Shown here piece by piece: positions 33,902 to 43,935 of a stretch of DNA of 59,914 bases. The DNA comes from [Phormidium] sp. LEGE 05292 (GTDB lineage: Bacteria; Cyanobacteriota; Cyanobacteriia; Cyanobacteriales; Aerosakkonemataceae). The stretch lies in assembly GCF_015207735.1 (NCBI RefSeq), contig NZ_JADEWG010000030.1, positions 1-59,914 on the forward strand, given 5' to 3'. The notes under the pieces are model-generated. The model searched no databases, had not been told where the DNA came from, and was given only the letters and a program-made list of their open reading frames with translations. Position 1 is the stretch's first letter. The number at the start of each line of letters is the position of its first letter. Position numbers and translations under genes: made by a program.

Positions 33902-35044
33902 TCAAAGACTGCACCATTGCAAAACTCGATTCCATGCCCACCAGGGGTCGGGGTCGTTTGCTTGTTGTTGGCAGGATTTGCTACTGAGGTAGCCGACGTG
34001 ACCACCGTAACGAGTTAGCAGCAAGTTGATGTAAGGGTTGTTAGCGCAGGCGTTTTGTAGGTCGGGAATTACTGCGGGGTCGAATAAGGGATCGTCGGCA
34101 GCATACAAAATCAATGTGGGTTTTTTCAGTTGGGGTAGTAGGGGCAGGGGGCTACTAGCTTGATAGTAGGCTTCTACGCTGGGAAAGCCTAAGCGGGAGA
34201 TGACTAGTTCGCGATCGAAATTCCAGATACTATTTGCCCGTTCGACAGCAGCTAAATCTATTGACTCTGGGTGCAAAGTGTGTATGTGGAGAGCGAGTTT
34301 TTTGAGCTCTTTGGCGATCGCTTTTTCCAAGTATCTACCCAAAGGATGTTTTACCAAGTACGAAAGAGAACGCACCGAATCGAGATTAGGACAAATCACT
34401 GCCGCCCCACCAATTTCTGCTTCCTCCAACCCTCGCACCTGTTCGCTGGGAATTAAGTCTTGCGCGGCTTTGAGGGCCCACAAAGCTAACTGCCCGCTCA
34501 AAGAGTACCCTGTAAACCAAAAAGGCGCAGGGCAACCCATTGCCTTAGCTTGGGAAGCAATGCGAACAAAATCTTCCCCTTCATACAAACCGTCCGAAGT
34601 TAAGGTAGGAGACAAAGCGGCTGTTTTTCCGTGCGCCCGCCAGTCAAATAAAACTACAGCATAATCACTGGCAAATGCCTTACGCCCCAAAATTTGCAGA
34701 AACCACTGATTATCTAAAGAACCTGTGATGCCGTAAGTCCCGATAATGGTACCACGAGGATTTCCAGGCATAGCAACTCTGCCGTAGATGGGTACACCTT
34801 GGGCACCAGTAAAGATTTTTTCTTGGTAATTTGGTTCTGGGTAATTAATAGTACTTTCCCACTGGCGGGAAGCTCGCAATGCAGTGTAAAGAGTCATAGC
34901 AAAGCCATTTTTTAACCAGTTAGGCGGAGAGTAACTTGGAGGTGAAAAATTTCTGACCCCTGGAGAAGAGAAAGCTAAATTTGGAGAATTACTGTGGAAA
35001 TTTGTTACTAAATGCTGCCAACCCTTTACGTACATCAAGTTCAC
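33902..35044 (-). CDS. Alpha/beta hydrolase (YheT-like)
   Basis: This 380-aa predicted hydrolase has the nucleophile elbow GYSLSGQ, an acid in LYAADDPLFDP and a catalytic His in RYGGHVGYL. An oxyanion-type segment GTYGITGSLDNQW precedes VVLFDWRAHGKT. The pattern fits the YheT/UPF0017 branch, whose substrates are mostly unknown. The first 48 residues are Ser/Pro-rich; an internal ATG at 34897 (MTLYTALRASRQWE) is an alternative start. It converges on the CPBP gene with 38 bp between stops and is divergent from rpaA. Confidence 0.82.
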   Translation of the reverse strand: MNLMYVKGWQHLVTNFHSNSPNLAFSSPGVRNFSPPSYSPPNWLKNGFAMTLYTALRASRQWESTINYPEPNYQEKIFTGAQGVPIYGRVAMPGNPRGTIIGTYGITGSLDNQWFLQILGRKAFASDYAVVLFDWRAHGKTAALSPTLTSDGLYEGEDFVRIASQAKAMGCPAPFWFTGYSLSGQLALWALKAAQDLIPSEQVRGLEEAEIGGAAVICPNLDSVRSLSYLVKHPLGRYLEKAIAKELKKLALHIHTLHPESIDLAAVERANSIWNFDRELVISRLGFPSVEAYYQASSPLPLLPQLKKPTLILYAADDPLFDPAVIPDLQNACANNPYINLLLTRYGGHVGYLSSKSCQQQANDPDPWWAWNRVLQWCSL

Positions 35045-35291
35045 CTGACATTTGAGACAGTGCTGAAATACTCAAAATTTCCTTAGCACTGCGATACTTA
35101 TTCATTGTAGACAGAGGCTTTCAGCTATTTCTGGTTGGGTAGCGGCTCAGTAAAGGTGATTAATTGTAAAGTTTTGGTTGCTTTACAAAGAATTTAGAAT
35201 CCTTGCTTATAATTTGTACAGGAATCTTTGGATGCCGCAACAGGTTCTTCAAAAACCTTAACGATCCCTTTAGCCAAAGTTATATTTTTTA

Positions 35292-36038
35292 ATGATGCCT
35301 CGGATACTCGTCATCGACGATGACTCTGCTATCTCAGAATTAGTCGCCGTCAATCTGGAAATGGCTGGATATGATGTCAGTCAAGCAGAGGATGGCATCA
35401 AAGGTCAGGCGCTTGCCTTGCAAATACAGCCTGACTTGATTCTGCTGGATCTGATGCTACCCAAGGTGGATGGATTTACGGTTTGTCAACGCCTGCGCCG
35501 GGATGAGCGCACCAAGGATATTCCGGTTTTAATGTTGACTGCCTTGGGCCAAACTCAAGATAAAGTAGAAGGCTTTAATGCTGGAGCAGATGATTATCTC
35601 ACCAAACCCTTTGAAGTAGAAGAAATGCTGGCGCGGGTACGTGCTTTACTCAGACGTACCGATCGCATTCCTCAAGCCGCTAAACACAGCGAAATCCTGA
35701 ACTATGGCCCTCTTACTCTAGTGCCAGAACGCTTTGAGGCGATCTGGTTTGCTCAGACTATTAAGCTGACTCACCTGGAGTTTGAGTTACTCCACTGTTT
35801 ACTACAGCGTCATGGTCAAACTGTGTCTCCTAGCGAAATTCTTAAGGAAGTCTGGGGGTATGACCCAGATGATGATATCGAAACTATTCGAGTTCATATC
35901 CGACACTTGAGAACGAAACTAGAGCCAGATCCCCGTCATCCCCGCTATATCAAAACAGTCTACGGTGCAGGCTACTGCTTAGAATTACCTAGCCGTGAAC
36001 AGATAGAAGAAGATCTGGATTCTTCAACTGTGGAGTGA
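35292..36038 (+). CDS. rpaA: Response regulator RpaA, circadian output transcription factor
   Basis: This OmpR/PhoB-type regulator acts as the master output of the KaiABC clock together with the kinase SasA. The receiver domain has the acidic pocket in [10 protein letters not shown], phospho-acceptor Asp53 ([11 protein letters not shown]), and the Thr and Lys of MLTAL and LTKPF. The winged-helix domain follows [18 protein letters not shown] and includes [16 protein letters not shown]. The receiver-to-linker sequence matches RpaA much better than RpaB. There are tandem ATGs at 35292 and 35295. It is 248 aa, followed by a strong terminator. Confidence 0.9.
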   Translation: MMPRILVIDDDSAISELVAVNLEMAGYDVSQAEDGIKGQALALQIQPDLILLDLMLPKVDGFTVCQRLRRDERTKDIPVLMLTALGQTQDKVEGFNAGADDYLTKPFEVEEMLARVRALLRRTDRIPQAAKHSEILNYGPLTLVPERFEAIWFAQTIKLTHLEFELLHCLLQRHGQTVSPSEILKEVWGYDPDDDIETIRVHIRHLRTKLEPDPRHPRYIKTVYGAGYCLELPSREQIEEDLDSSTVE

Positions 36039-36052
36039 GTTTTGCTCAATTA

Positions 36053-36089
36053 TGTAGTAGGGTTGGAACCCCTGCTACAACTCTTTTTA
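36053..36089 (+). terminator. Terminator after rpaA
   Basis: TGTAGTAGGG (36053-36062) pairs with CCCTGCTACA (36070-36079), with one G-T wobble, followed by ACTCTTTTTAT. This is a textbook intrinsic terminator 14 bp after the rpaA stop. Confidence 0.9.
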
Positions 36090-36179
36090 TCAGTATTTAT
36101 AAGCACTTAGTTTTGACGAAATAGAATAATTATTTGGGATAAATAAGTAAGTCAATAGATACACCCAGTAAAAAAGTTT

Positions 36180-36914
36180 TTATTTAAGTTTGCGGGTTGC
36201 CAAATAAATACATATTATTGATAGGCCAACTATAGCGCAAGGCTCAGGTACGGAGACAGGGGGAGGAACAAAGGTAATTTTTCCGTATAAAGAAGCGTTA
36301 GATATGCTGAATTCTGGCGAATTAAATTCATTCAGGATTGTTTCTCCATTATCTGTGGAAAAGCCTATAAGTTGCAGAGTATATTCAACTCCTTCATAAT
36401 TAAAACTTTGACTGGACATTCCAGCAGTAGAAAATCGGAGTTTATCACCATCCAAATTAGGATCTCCTGTAACATTAGGCGTATTCAAGATATTAAATAA
36501 GAACTCGAAAGACTCTGTGTTACTTAAAGGAAGATTCAGTTCTAACTCCAGATTAAGAGGAAAATCTCCATCAAAATTTGTTTCCAATAACGTACTACCA
36601 TTCCGATAAAAAATTTCCCCAATTTTAAAGATATGGTTAGGAGAAATAGTAAAATCTAAGCCGTTAAATTGAACATAATTGTTTATACCTGCTATTCCAG
36701 GAGTACCCCAAGTCAGACGATTATTGGTTCCACCGTCTTCGCTACTTAGATTAACTATTGCCATTGGGTTCTCAGTATTTGGTAATCCCCATTCTCCTCT
36801 AGTATGACCTGCAAACGTGACCGCTTGAGCGACAACAGGTAAACCCAACAATACGTTTGTTGTTAAAAGAAAAGTTGACAGTTTCTTGATAAAATTTTTG
36901 AAAGAAACTTCCAT
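36180..36914 (-). CDS. PEP-CTERM sorted extracellular protein
   Basis: This 244-aa secreted protein has an N-terminal signal peptide (hydrophobic run ending VVAQA near residue 32). Its C-terminal sorting signal has VPEP, a hydrophobic segment and a basic end (ATRKLK). PEP-CTERM proteins are processed by exosortase-type transpeptidases, often with exopolysaccharide export. The body (GEWGLPN, NNRLTWGTPG, NHIFKIGEIFYRNGS) resembles the choice-of-anchor K domain. No exosortase or glycosyltransferase cluster is nearby. Its role is unknown. Confidence 0.82.
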   Translation of the reverse strand: MEVSFKNFIKKLSTFLLTTNVLLGLPVVAQAVTFAGHTRGEWGLPNTENPMAIVNLSSEDGGTNNRLTWGTPGIAGINNYVQFNGLDFTISPNHIFKIGEIFYRNGSTLLETNFDGDFPLNLELELNLPLSNTESFEFLFNILNTPNVTGDPNLDGDKLRFSTAGMSSQSFNYEGVEYTLQLIGFSTDNGETILNEFNSPEFSISNASLYGKITFVPPPVSVPEPCAIVGLSIICIYLATRKLK

Positions 36915-37380
36915 AATTTTGCTATTAATTAAATACTTTTACCAAAGCTAGTAAATTTATGTATGAATTGCCAACTAAATATTTATGTATTTGCAATCTT
37001 TTCACCAAATCTTTACTAAAACTTTAATTCTCTTTCCTACTACAGGTAATTGATATCCGGAATATTAAATATATTATTGTAGATAAGGTGTTATATAATA
37101 CCTCTAAAATAGAGCTAAATAAAAATTTTTCGTCGAATAAACTGTTAGTCATTTAAGTTACTAGTTGAAGCAGTAGATGCTCAGGGGAGAGAGCTTGAGA
37201 GTTTTCTTAAATTTCTTAAATATATAAAAATCAGCAAATTAAATACTGACAAAGCTTATCCCCAGAAATACTGGGATGGTGCTTTAAACAGTTGAGCATT
37301 TAAATAGGGTATGAAGATTTGATGAAAGGGAACTTTTCACAGGGAACGGGCAATACATGATTGGCTTCTTTTACTTGTGT

Positions 37381-37453
37381 AAGTCCTGTAAAAGAGATCT
37401 TGCACCAAGAAAGAGGTAGAACCTCCCCTGTTGCAAGATCTAAATTAGGACTT
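37381..37453. repeat. 73-bp nested palindrome containing a partial dispersed repeat
   Basis: Three nested stems share one centre: AAGTCCT (37381) with AGGACTT (37447), AGATCTTGCA (37395) with TGCAAGATCT (37432), and GAGGT (37413) with ACCTC (37421). The inner part matches the right half of the repeat at 2942 and 46256. It lies in the 710-bp gap 36915-37624, which otherwise contains no gene I can support. Confidence 0.7.
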
Positions 37454-37624
37454 ATACCAATTCTTCAAAATCCGACTACAGATGCGGATGCTGTAGGGGT
37501 CAACAGCCCTAGACTCCTACACCGCCAAGGCGATTAAGCCATTCTTGGTTGCCCAAATCATGCTCAAAGCATTGATTTTCCGAAGATTATACCTTCTGCC
37601 TTCTCTGAATAAAAAACTTACTTG

Positions 37625-38419
37625 CTATCGACGGTTGCAGTCCCGGTCTGTCGTGTAGACGATCGCTCTATATCGACCATTCGTTGTTCTAACCGCAACA
37701 CAGTTCCCTGTGTTTTGCTCCAACCAATAACTGAAACTGCTATCCGCTAACTGCTTGGTATTACGCCATTCATAGCCCCGTTGCTGGAGCGTCTGTTCAG
37801 CCTGTCCCGCTCTGGCTCCTACCAAGTCTTCCAAAGCAGAAACTGGATTTCCCGGTGCAGCATCAGTGGTGGATGAGGATGAATCAGCCTGATATTCGCT
37901 GATATCAGGGGACCATACCCACCCCTTGATCTGGGGATCGTCGCGCAGTTCAACCTGACACCAAGTAGGTGTCTGTGTCTCCCGCTTGCAGCCCAGGTTA
38001 CGCAAGACGGTGCCGCTGCGAATGTTATTTGCAACCGTATGGGACAATACGCCAGGTGAGGCTTTAATAAAGGTTCTGGATGCTGTTACGACAAAAAATT
38101 CTGGCTGTTCAGCAGCAGCATTACCATTTCCCACATTGACTGACAAAATGGTGCCGTCGATCGTGTTGACTCTGCATTCTGCGGTTTGACCAGTTTTATT
38201 GTTCTCCATCATGAGAGTCGCTGCGCCACTTTCGGCACTCACTGGACCCACATTCGTAATGACGATATTTCCTACGGGCACTCCCATTTCTTCCGCCGTA
38301 CTTCGGATACAAGCATTTCTTGCTCTCTGGGGGATGGCTTCAGCTACGAGCGGATGGGTAACGATAAGCGCGATCGCTGCGATCGCTGCACTCCCTAAAA
38401 TAGTCTTGAGCGTTTTCAC
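37625..38419 (-). CDS. Secreted SH3-like protein with conserved C-terminal domain
   Basis: This 264-aa exported protein has a signal peptide with a hydrophobic run to VAEA. Next comes a small domain with two cysteines (NACIRSTAEEMG and AECRVNTIDG), then an SH3-like region with GTVLRNLGCKR and WCQVEL...GWVW. A Ser/Thr linker leads to a C-terminal domain (LVGARAGQAEQTLQQRGYEW, ending RDCNRR) of a kind also seen in other bacterial secreted proteins. The GTG at 38419 is preferred because GAGGAG lies just before it. A TTG at 38440 would add MSEEFNV and use the ribosome site as coding sequence. Confidence 0.75.
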   Translation of the reverse strand: MKTLKTILGSAAIAAIALIVTHPLVAEAIPQRARNACIRSTAEEMGVPVGNIVITNVGPVSAESGAATLMMENNKTGQTAECRVNTIDGTILSVNVGNGNAAAEQPEFFVVTASRTFIKASPGVLSHTVANNIRSGTVLRNLGCKRETQTPTWCQVELRDDPQIKGWVWSPDISEYQADSSSSTTDAAPGNPVSALEDLVGARAGQAEQTLQQRGYEWRNTKQLADSSFSYWLEQNTGNCVAVRTTNGRYRAIVYTTDRDCNRR

Positions 38420-38670
38420 GACATTAAACTCCTCACTCAAATGGTTTCAACACATTCCTGATTGACTGACTAAACGTTTATTCACCGCCATCGGCAAAGG
38501 TAATGAAGTCACTCCGAATCGGGCCGATCGCTTTACATTAGCTTGATGATTTCTCTTCTGATTTTCCTACTTTTACAACAAAAAGTTAATCAAGTATTTC
38601 TAACTAGTTTTCTCCAGATTCACGTAGTATTTAATACTATTTTTTGAAGTGCGGAATGTGGGCTACACAT

Positions 38671-38716
38671 AGAGAAAGGGGAAAAGGAATAATCTCATCC
38701 TTTCCCCCTTTCTCTT
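38671..38716. terminator. Long hairpin downstream of chlP
   Basis: AGAGAAAGGGGAAAAGGA (38671-38688) pairs with 38699-38716 with one mismatch. T-rich sequence follows on the plus strand. It lies about 90 bp beyond the chlP stop, within the 363-bp gap 38441-38803. It may be a terminator or a simple repeat pair. Confidence 0.45.
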
Positions 38717-38803
38717 TTCTTTAATGGGCAGTATTTGGCTACTATACTGTTAAAAACAGGTAAAAAAGCTTTGTTTTAGCCTTTTGTCCTTCTGCCTCTA
38801 GTG

Positions 38804-40024
38804 CTAGGGTGCTAGGGCATTACCACGTAGCAGGCTACCAATGGTTTTGGCAGTGATTTTTAGCTGTACCAAGGGGTTAGCTGGTACTACTGTTTTGTAC
38901 AGGTAGCTATCGAAGGTCAGCTTTTGTACATCTAAGTCGGCACACATTTCCACGAAAGCTTCGCGGGTGGCATCAGAACGATAGAAGACAGTTTGGAGGA
39001 GATCTAAAACTTTGTAGGTAAGACCGTATTTCTTGTCCCAACGCTTTAGATAAACTTTCAAATCGTCTTCTGTGGGAATGCGGGTGCCGTTGTTGGAAAA
39101 TTCGACGATCGTTTCGGCACACATCCGACCGGACTTAGCGGCAAAGTAAATCCCTTCGCCGGAAGATTTGGTTACGTAACCTGCGGCATCACCCACGAGA
39201 GCTACACGCCCAACGACGCGACGGGGACGGGGATGTTCGGGGATGGGGTGTGCTTCTACTTTAATGATTTTTCCGCCTGCGAGTTTTTTGGCAGCACGGG
39301 CGCGGATGCCTGCTTGGAGGTCTTTAATAATGGCTTTGTTGACCTTCATGGTGCCCGTACCGACTGCCACATGGTCATATTTGGGGAATACCCAAGCGTA
39401 AAAGTCGGGAGAAACATCTTTGCCGACGTACATTTCGGCTAGGTCTTCGTAGTAGTACATTTTGTCTTCGGGGAGACGAATGCGTTCTTGGAAGGCGATC
39501 GCATAATTGTAATCCCCGGCATCAATAGCTTTGGCAACACGGGAGTTAGCGCCATCTGCTCCTACAACCATGTCAACCTTTAAGGTTCTCATGGTTCCTT
39601 CGGCATTGCCATCAGAGTGATCGGCATAGTGGATGGTGTATGAGTCGGTGTTGTTTGTCGGAATATCCAATTTATAAACGGTGCCGTTGATTAGGGTGGT
39701 TCCTAATTTAGCGGCTCGATCGCGCAGGAAGCCATCTAACACTTCCCGACGGCACATTCCAATATATTCATCTTGTTTGATTAAATTGATATCGACCTCA
39801 ATGTTAGAAGGTGAGATCATTTTCATTTTTCTAACTTGGCGATCGATAATTTGCGGCGGCAAATCAAACTCTTTCACCATACATAGCGGAATTGCTCCAC
39901 CGCAAGGCTTAGCGTTGTCTAGCTTGCGCTCAAACAGGTAAGTTTCAATTCCAGCTTTAGCGAGGACTTCAGCAGTAGAGGAACCTGCTGGGCCACCTCC
40001 AACAACAGCAACCCGTAGTGTCAA
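38804..40024 (-). CDS. chlP: Geranylgeranyl reductase
   Basis: This flavoprotein reduces geranylgeranyl groups to phytyl groups for chlorophyll a, tocopherol and phylloquinone. The FAD-binding dinucleotide fold starts at once (VAVVGGGPAGSSTAE). It has the family segment KPCGGAIPLCMV and RVALVGDAAGYVTKSSGEGI for the second FAD contact. The length of 406 aa matches ChlP. The start is TTG, with AGGGAG a few bases upstream and no ATG near. The 40025-40555 gap upstream contains a G-rich/C-rich repeat pair (40155-40235) and AT-rich promoter-like DNA. Confidence 0.95.
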   Translation of the reverse strand: MTLRVAVVGGGPAGSSTAEVLAKAGIETYLFERKLDNAKPCGGAIPLCMVKEFDLPPQIIDRQVRKMKMISPSNIEVDINLIKQDEYIGMCRREVLDGFLRDRAAKLGTTLINGTVYKLDIPTNNTDSYTIHYADHSDGNAEGTMRTLKVDMVVGADGANSRVAKAIDAGDYNYAIAFQERIRLPEDKMYYYEDLAEMYVGKDVSPDFYAWVFPKYDHVAVGTGTMKVNKAIIKDLQAGIRARAAKKLAGGKIIKVEAHPIPEHPRPRRVVGRVALVGDAAGYVTKSSGEGIYFAAKSGRMCAETIVEFSNNGTRIPTEDDLKVYLKRWDKKYGLTYKVLDLLQTVFYRSDATREAFVEMCADLDVQKLTFDSYLYKTVVPANPLVQLKITAKTIGSLLRGNALAP

Positions 40025-40555
40025 GCGTTTTCTCCCTATCTCTTCTACCTACAAGCTGTGATGTTATCACGGACTGCTGGTTTGCCTTAATCCTCTTTAC
40101 ATCTATGTGAATAAATTGCAACAGAGCTTAATATTCCGTTAAGTAAGTTCAGGGAATGGGGGAATGGGGAGATAGGGAGAAAATAATTTAACTAACTACC
40201 TCTTCAACTCCCCCTACCTCCCCACCTTGTCTTCCCGTTTGAGACCGATCGCCCGAATATTTCTCCCTCTATTTGTATCTTTACTTCAGTGATGTTGGCT
40301 GATGAGAAAGCTTGAATGAATACTACTTGGGTTGATTCTGGGATAAGACAAATTGCTTGTACTTCAATTAGTGGATATCAGAAATATCTTTCCCCGCATA
40401 AAGGTTTTTCCTGCGCTCACCGAATTTTATATGGTGGGGAGTCTTGCTCTGCGTACATCAAACGTATAGTGGCGCAAAAAGGATTATAAGTAGCATTTGA
40501 GGCATCACGTCAAAGGTTTAAAGATTGTAAAAAAGCAAATCAGATCCTTCGAGGT

Positions 40556-40858
40556 ATGGTAAATAATTCCCAGACAGAGGATCAAGACAATCCCAAACAA
40601 CCCCAAAAAGAAAACCTGAAACAGAAAAATGTTTGTGGAGATGCGCTCAATAACGCCTGTGAAAGCTTTCAGTGTGGCAGTGACTTAACTGATACTTCCT
40701 GCAATTTGCTTGACTGTGCTAATGGTGTTGACTGTGGTTCTGGTTTTCACCATTGTGGCAGTCTTGATTGCGGCAGTTGCGGCAATTGTGTTGACTGTGG
40801 TTCTGGTTTCGATTGTAGTAGTCTTGATTGCGGCAGTTGCGGCAGTTGCGGTTCTTGA
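40556..40858 (+). CDS. Cys/Gly/Ser-rich repeat protein, unknown
   Basis: This 100-aa protein has 15 cysteines. The first 24 residues are polar (Gln/Asn/Lys/Glu) and lack cysteine. The rest is built from Asp-Cys-Gly-Ser modules. Two clear tandem units read VDCGSGFHHCGSLDCGSCGN and VDCGSGF-DCSSLDCGSCGS, from DNA repeats at 40727-40789 and 40790-40849. No signal peptide or membrane segment is seen. The ATG follows TCGAGGT. It sits alone between divergent chlP and the ABC ATPase. A metal-binding protein, a modified-peptide precursor or a structural Cys-rich protein are all possible; no family is recognised. Confidence 0.65.
   Translation: MVNNSQTEDQDNPKQPQKENLKQKNVCGDALNNACESFQCGSDLTDTSCNLLDCANGVDCGSGFHHCGSLDCGSCGNCVDCGSGFDCSSLDCGSCGSCGS
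40727..40849 (+). repeat. Two tandem ~62-bp coding repeats in the Cys-rich gene
   Basis: Both units begin GTTGACTGTGGTTCTGGTTT and end with GATTGCGGCAGTTGCGGCA-type codons. They differ by a few substitutions and one codon, indicating a fairly recent duplication. Confidence 0.8.
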
Positions 40859-41021
40859 TTCGTTTTTTGTCCTTGACTCCGATCTCTAGGTGACTACCAA
40901 TAGCGGTAAGATAAACTACAGCGAATTTATCGATAAATGGGAAATTAAAGTAAACAGGTAATTAATTTAACCAGATCGGTAGTTTAGTATTTTGATAAAT
41001 TGGCTTGTCTAGAGGGCATTT

Positions 41022-42038
41022 ATGGGGATTAGTGTAGAAAACGTATCCAAGCATTATGGCAGTTTCCATGCAGTTGACCAGGTAAGCTTAACAATTAAAT
41101 CCGGTTCTTTAGTAGCTTTGTTGGGGCCATCTGGTTCAGGAAAGTCAACTTTATTGAGGTTAATTGCGGGTTTAGAAACTCCTAGTAGTGGGAGAATTTT
41201 TATTACTGGTCAGGATGCTACTAATAAGAGTGTGCAGGACAGAAATATTGGGTTTGTGTTCCAGCATTATGCTTTGTTTAAGCACATGACAGTGCGGCAA
41301 AATATTGGTTTTGGTTTGGATATTCGCAAAGCGTCGAAGTTGAGAGTTAAAGGTCGGGTAGAGGAACTTTTAGAATTAGTGCAGTTGAAGGGACTAGGCG
41401 ATCGCTATCCTTCGCAATTATCTGGTGGACAAAGGCAAAGAGTTGCTTTAGCTAGAGCTTTAGCTGTAGAACCTCAAGTATTATTACTAGATGAACCTTT
41501 CGGCGCTTTGGATGCCAAAGTTCGGAAAGACCTGCGTGCTTGGTTAAGACGCTTACACGACGAAGTTCACGTTACCACCGTTTTTGTTACCCACGATCAA
41601 GAAGAAGCAATGGAAGTTGCTGATGAAATCGTAGTGATGAATAAGGGTAAAATCGAGCAAATAGGCACACCAGCAGAAATTTACGACCATCCAGCTTCGG
41701 CTTTTGTGATGAGTTTTATTGGGCCTGTAAATGTTTTGCCTAGTACTTCACAGATTTTTGAGGGAAATGGTTTTGAGTCTACGCAACCAGAAATTTTTCT
41801 CCGTCCTCACGACATAGTAATTCAAAGAGAAGCGAACGGTACTACGGTTGCTGCTAGAGTCGATCGTTTGATTCATTTGGGTTGGGAAATTCAAGTGGAA
41901 CTAGTCTTAGATGATGGACAAGTTTTGACGGCGCACCTTTCTAGGGAACGCTTTGATGCCTTAAAGTTGGAACCGCAAGAACAAGTTTTTGTCAAACCCA
42001 AGGATGCGAAGTCTTTTCCGTTATACTATTCAATTTAG
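41022..42038 (+). CDS. ABC transporter ATP-binding protein, CysA-like
   Basis: This ATPase has Walker [10 protein letters not shown] (35-43), signature LSGGQRQR (133-140), Walker B LLLDEP (154-159) and the switch His in [17 protein letters not shown]-terminal TOBE-like extension completes 338 aa. It matches sulfate/thiosulfate importer ATPases (CysA), whose usual partners are CysP/Sbp, CysT and CysW. None of these is adjacent; instead a peptide-type binding protein and permease follow on the same strand. It may serve a sulfate permease encoded elsewhere. The 125-bp spacer to the next gene holds a GAAGGCAGAAGGCAG repeat. Confidence 0.85.
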   Translation: MGISVENVSKHYGSFHAVDQVSLTIKSGSLVALLGPSGSGKSTLLRLIAGLETPSSGRIFITGQDATNKSVQDRNIGFVFQHYALFKHMTVRQNIGFGLDIRKASKLRVKGRVEELLELVQLKGLGDRYPSQLSGGQRQRVALARALAVEPQVLLLDEPFGALDAKVRKDLRAWLRRLHDEVHVTTVFVTHDQEEAMEVADEIVVMNKGKIEQIGTPAEIYDHPASAFVMSFIGPVNVLPSTSQIFEGNGFESTQPEIFLRPHDIVIQREANGTTVAARVDRLIHLGWEIQVELVLDDGQVLTAHLSRERFDALKLEPQEQVFVKPKDAKSFPLYYSI

Positions 42039-42042
42039 TGCA

Positions 42043-42080
42043 AGAAGGCAGAAGGCAGAAGGCAGAAGGCTTTAAGGAAA
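42043..42080. repeat. GAAGGCA simple repeat, intergenic
   Basis: Tandem GAAGGCA units follow the CysA-like gene. This is the intergenic form of the repeat that is translated inside gltS at 6575-6613. Confidence 0.75.
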
Positions 42081-42172
42081 GAAGGCTAACACCAAGCTTT
42101 GCACCTTTTTTTACCTGTTTTTAACTGTATAGTTATTTCTGCCACGCTGTTTCTCCGAGGTTAATGGTAGTA

Positions 42173-43819
42173 ATGAAGAAGTTTTCTGTATCTAGCAAAC
42201 AATTGGGTTATCTAGCAAAATTTTTTGGTCTTTTTTGTGTTTGTTTGATTTTAGTTATTAGCTGTGGTCGGCGACCTAATGCTGTTTCGGGAGGGAGTTC
42301 TTCAGCAAATAATAATAGCGATCGCTTGTCTGTCGGAACAACTTTAAAACCCCGAACTCTCGATCCGGCAGATGCTTACGAATTAGCAGCTAGTAATGTA
42401 CTTTATAGTTTGGGCGATCGGCTTTATACCTACAAATTAGGCACAGATCAATTAGTTCCACAACTGGCTACAGCTTTACCAAAAGTTAGCGCAGATGGTT
42501 TAACTTATGTCATTCCTTTGCGACAGGGAGTAGTGTTTCACGATGGTACTCCTTTTAATGCGGAAGCAATGGTTTTTTCCTTGGAACGCTTCATGAAAAA
42601 TGGGGGAAAACCTTCCAACCTATTAACAGATATTGTGGAATCTGTAAAAGCTTCTGGGCCTTATGAAGTAACGATTAAATTGAAAAATCCTTTTGCTGCA
42701 TTTCCAGCGATTTTAGCTTTTGCGGGAATGTGTCCAGTTTCTCCTAAAGCTTATCAAATAGGAGAAGGAAAATTTACCCCTACAAAATTTGTGGGAACAG
42801 GCCCTTATAAATTAGTTGAATTTACACCAACTTCGATTCGGTTAGAAGTTTTTGATAAGTATTGGGGGCAAAAACCAGCGAATAAAGGAATTGATTTTCA
42901 AGTTCTTACTAGTTCTGCAAATTTATATAATACTTTCCGCACTGGAACGGTCGATATTGCTTCTCAAACTTTAGATCCGGTACAGATTTCTAGTCTGCAA
43001 CAAAATGCGAAATCTGGAGGTTGGCAGGTATCAGAAGCGAAAGGTAATGTAATTAGTTACATGGTCTTAAATACACAACAGAAACCTTTGGATAACGTAG
43101 AGATTAGACAGGCGATCGCTTCTTTAATTAATCGAAAATTGATTATCGAGCGAGTTTTAAGGAATCAAGGAGAACCTGCTTATAGCATGATTCCTAATAC
43201 TTTTAGTGTTTCTATCCCGGTTTATCAAAAAGTTTATGGTGATGGAAATATTGCTAAAGCAAAAGAACTTTTGACGAAAGCAGGATTTTCTAAAGAGAAT
43301 CCTTTAAAGTTAGAAGTTTGGTATCCCATTGGTTCAGCAGTTCGCCAACAAGTAGCCGCTTTGTTGAAAGAATATGCTTTACAAGAATTAGATGGTATGG
43401 TGCAAATTCAACCCCAAGCAGTTGAATCAGCAACGTTTTTTGCCAACATTCGTAAGGGAGTTTATCAAAGTGCTTTAGTAGATTGGTATCCCGATTTTTC
43501 GGATGCAGATAATTACATTCAACCTTTCTTAAGTTGTGCCAAAGGTTCACCAACAACAGGTTGTCAACAGGGTGCAAGTCAAAGTCAAGGGTCGTTTTAT
43601 TATAGCGATCGCATGAATCAATTAATTCAGCAACAACGCCGCGAACAAAACCCAGAAAAACGCAAACAAATATTTGCAGAAATTCAAAAACTCATGGCGC
43701 AAGATGTTCCTTTAATTCCCTTATGGCAAAGCAAGGATTTTGCTTTTGCTAAACAAGGATTACAAGGAGTAAAAATAGACCCAATTCAACAATTACCATT
43801 TTGGGAAATCAAGAAATAA
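42173..43819 (+). CDS. Peptide/nickel-type ABC transporter substrate-binding lipoprotein (SBP family 5)
   Basis: This extracytoplasmic receptor of the DppA/OppA family captures peptides or related ligands. From the ATG at 42173 the N-terminus is MKKFSVSSK, a hydrophobic core and a lipobox ending VISC with Cys31, so it should be lipid-anchored. An ATG nine bases earlier is an alternative. Family hallmarks include KPRTLDPADAYELAASNVLY, VIPLRQGVVFHDGTPFNAEA and YNTFRTGTVDI. It is followed by one permease gene after 116 bp of CCCCAGTC/AACTCAAAACT repeat. The ligand is unknown. Confidence 0.88.
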   Translation: MKKFSVSSKQLGYLAKFFGLFCVCLILVISCGRRPNAVSGGSSSANNNSDRLSVGTTLKPRTLDPADAYELAASNVLYSLGDRLYTYKLGTDQLVPQLATALPKVSADGLTYVIPLRQGVVFHDGTPFNAEAMVFSLERFMKNGGKPSNLLTDIVESVKASGPYEVTIKLKNPFAAFPAILAFAGMCPVSPKAYQIGEGKFTPTKFVGTGPYKLVEFTPTSIRLEVFDKYWGQKPANKGIDFQVLTSSANLYNTFRTGTVDIASQTLDPVQISSLQQNAKSGGWQVSEAKGNVISYMVLNTQQKPLDNVEIRQAIASLINRKLIIERVLRNQGEPAYSMIPNTFSVSIPVYQKVYGDGNIAKAKELLTKAGFSKENPLKLEVWYPIGSAVRQQVAALLKEYALQELDGMVQIQPQAVESATFFANIRKGVYQSALVDWYPDFSDADNYIQPFLSCAKGSPTTGCQQGASQSQGSFYYSDRMNQLIQQQRREQNPEKRKQIFAEIQKLMAQDVPLIPLWQSKDFAFAKQGLQGVKIDPIQQLPFWEIKK

Positions 43820-43935
43820 CCAGGATTTATGGATTTACATGATGAGCAGGATTAATTAAGAGATCTGGTAGATTTGTAAATCATGGTTAAACTTTCCCAG
43901 TCCCCAGTCCCTATTTAAAACTCAAAACTAACAAA

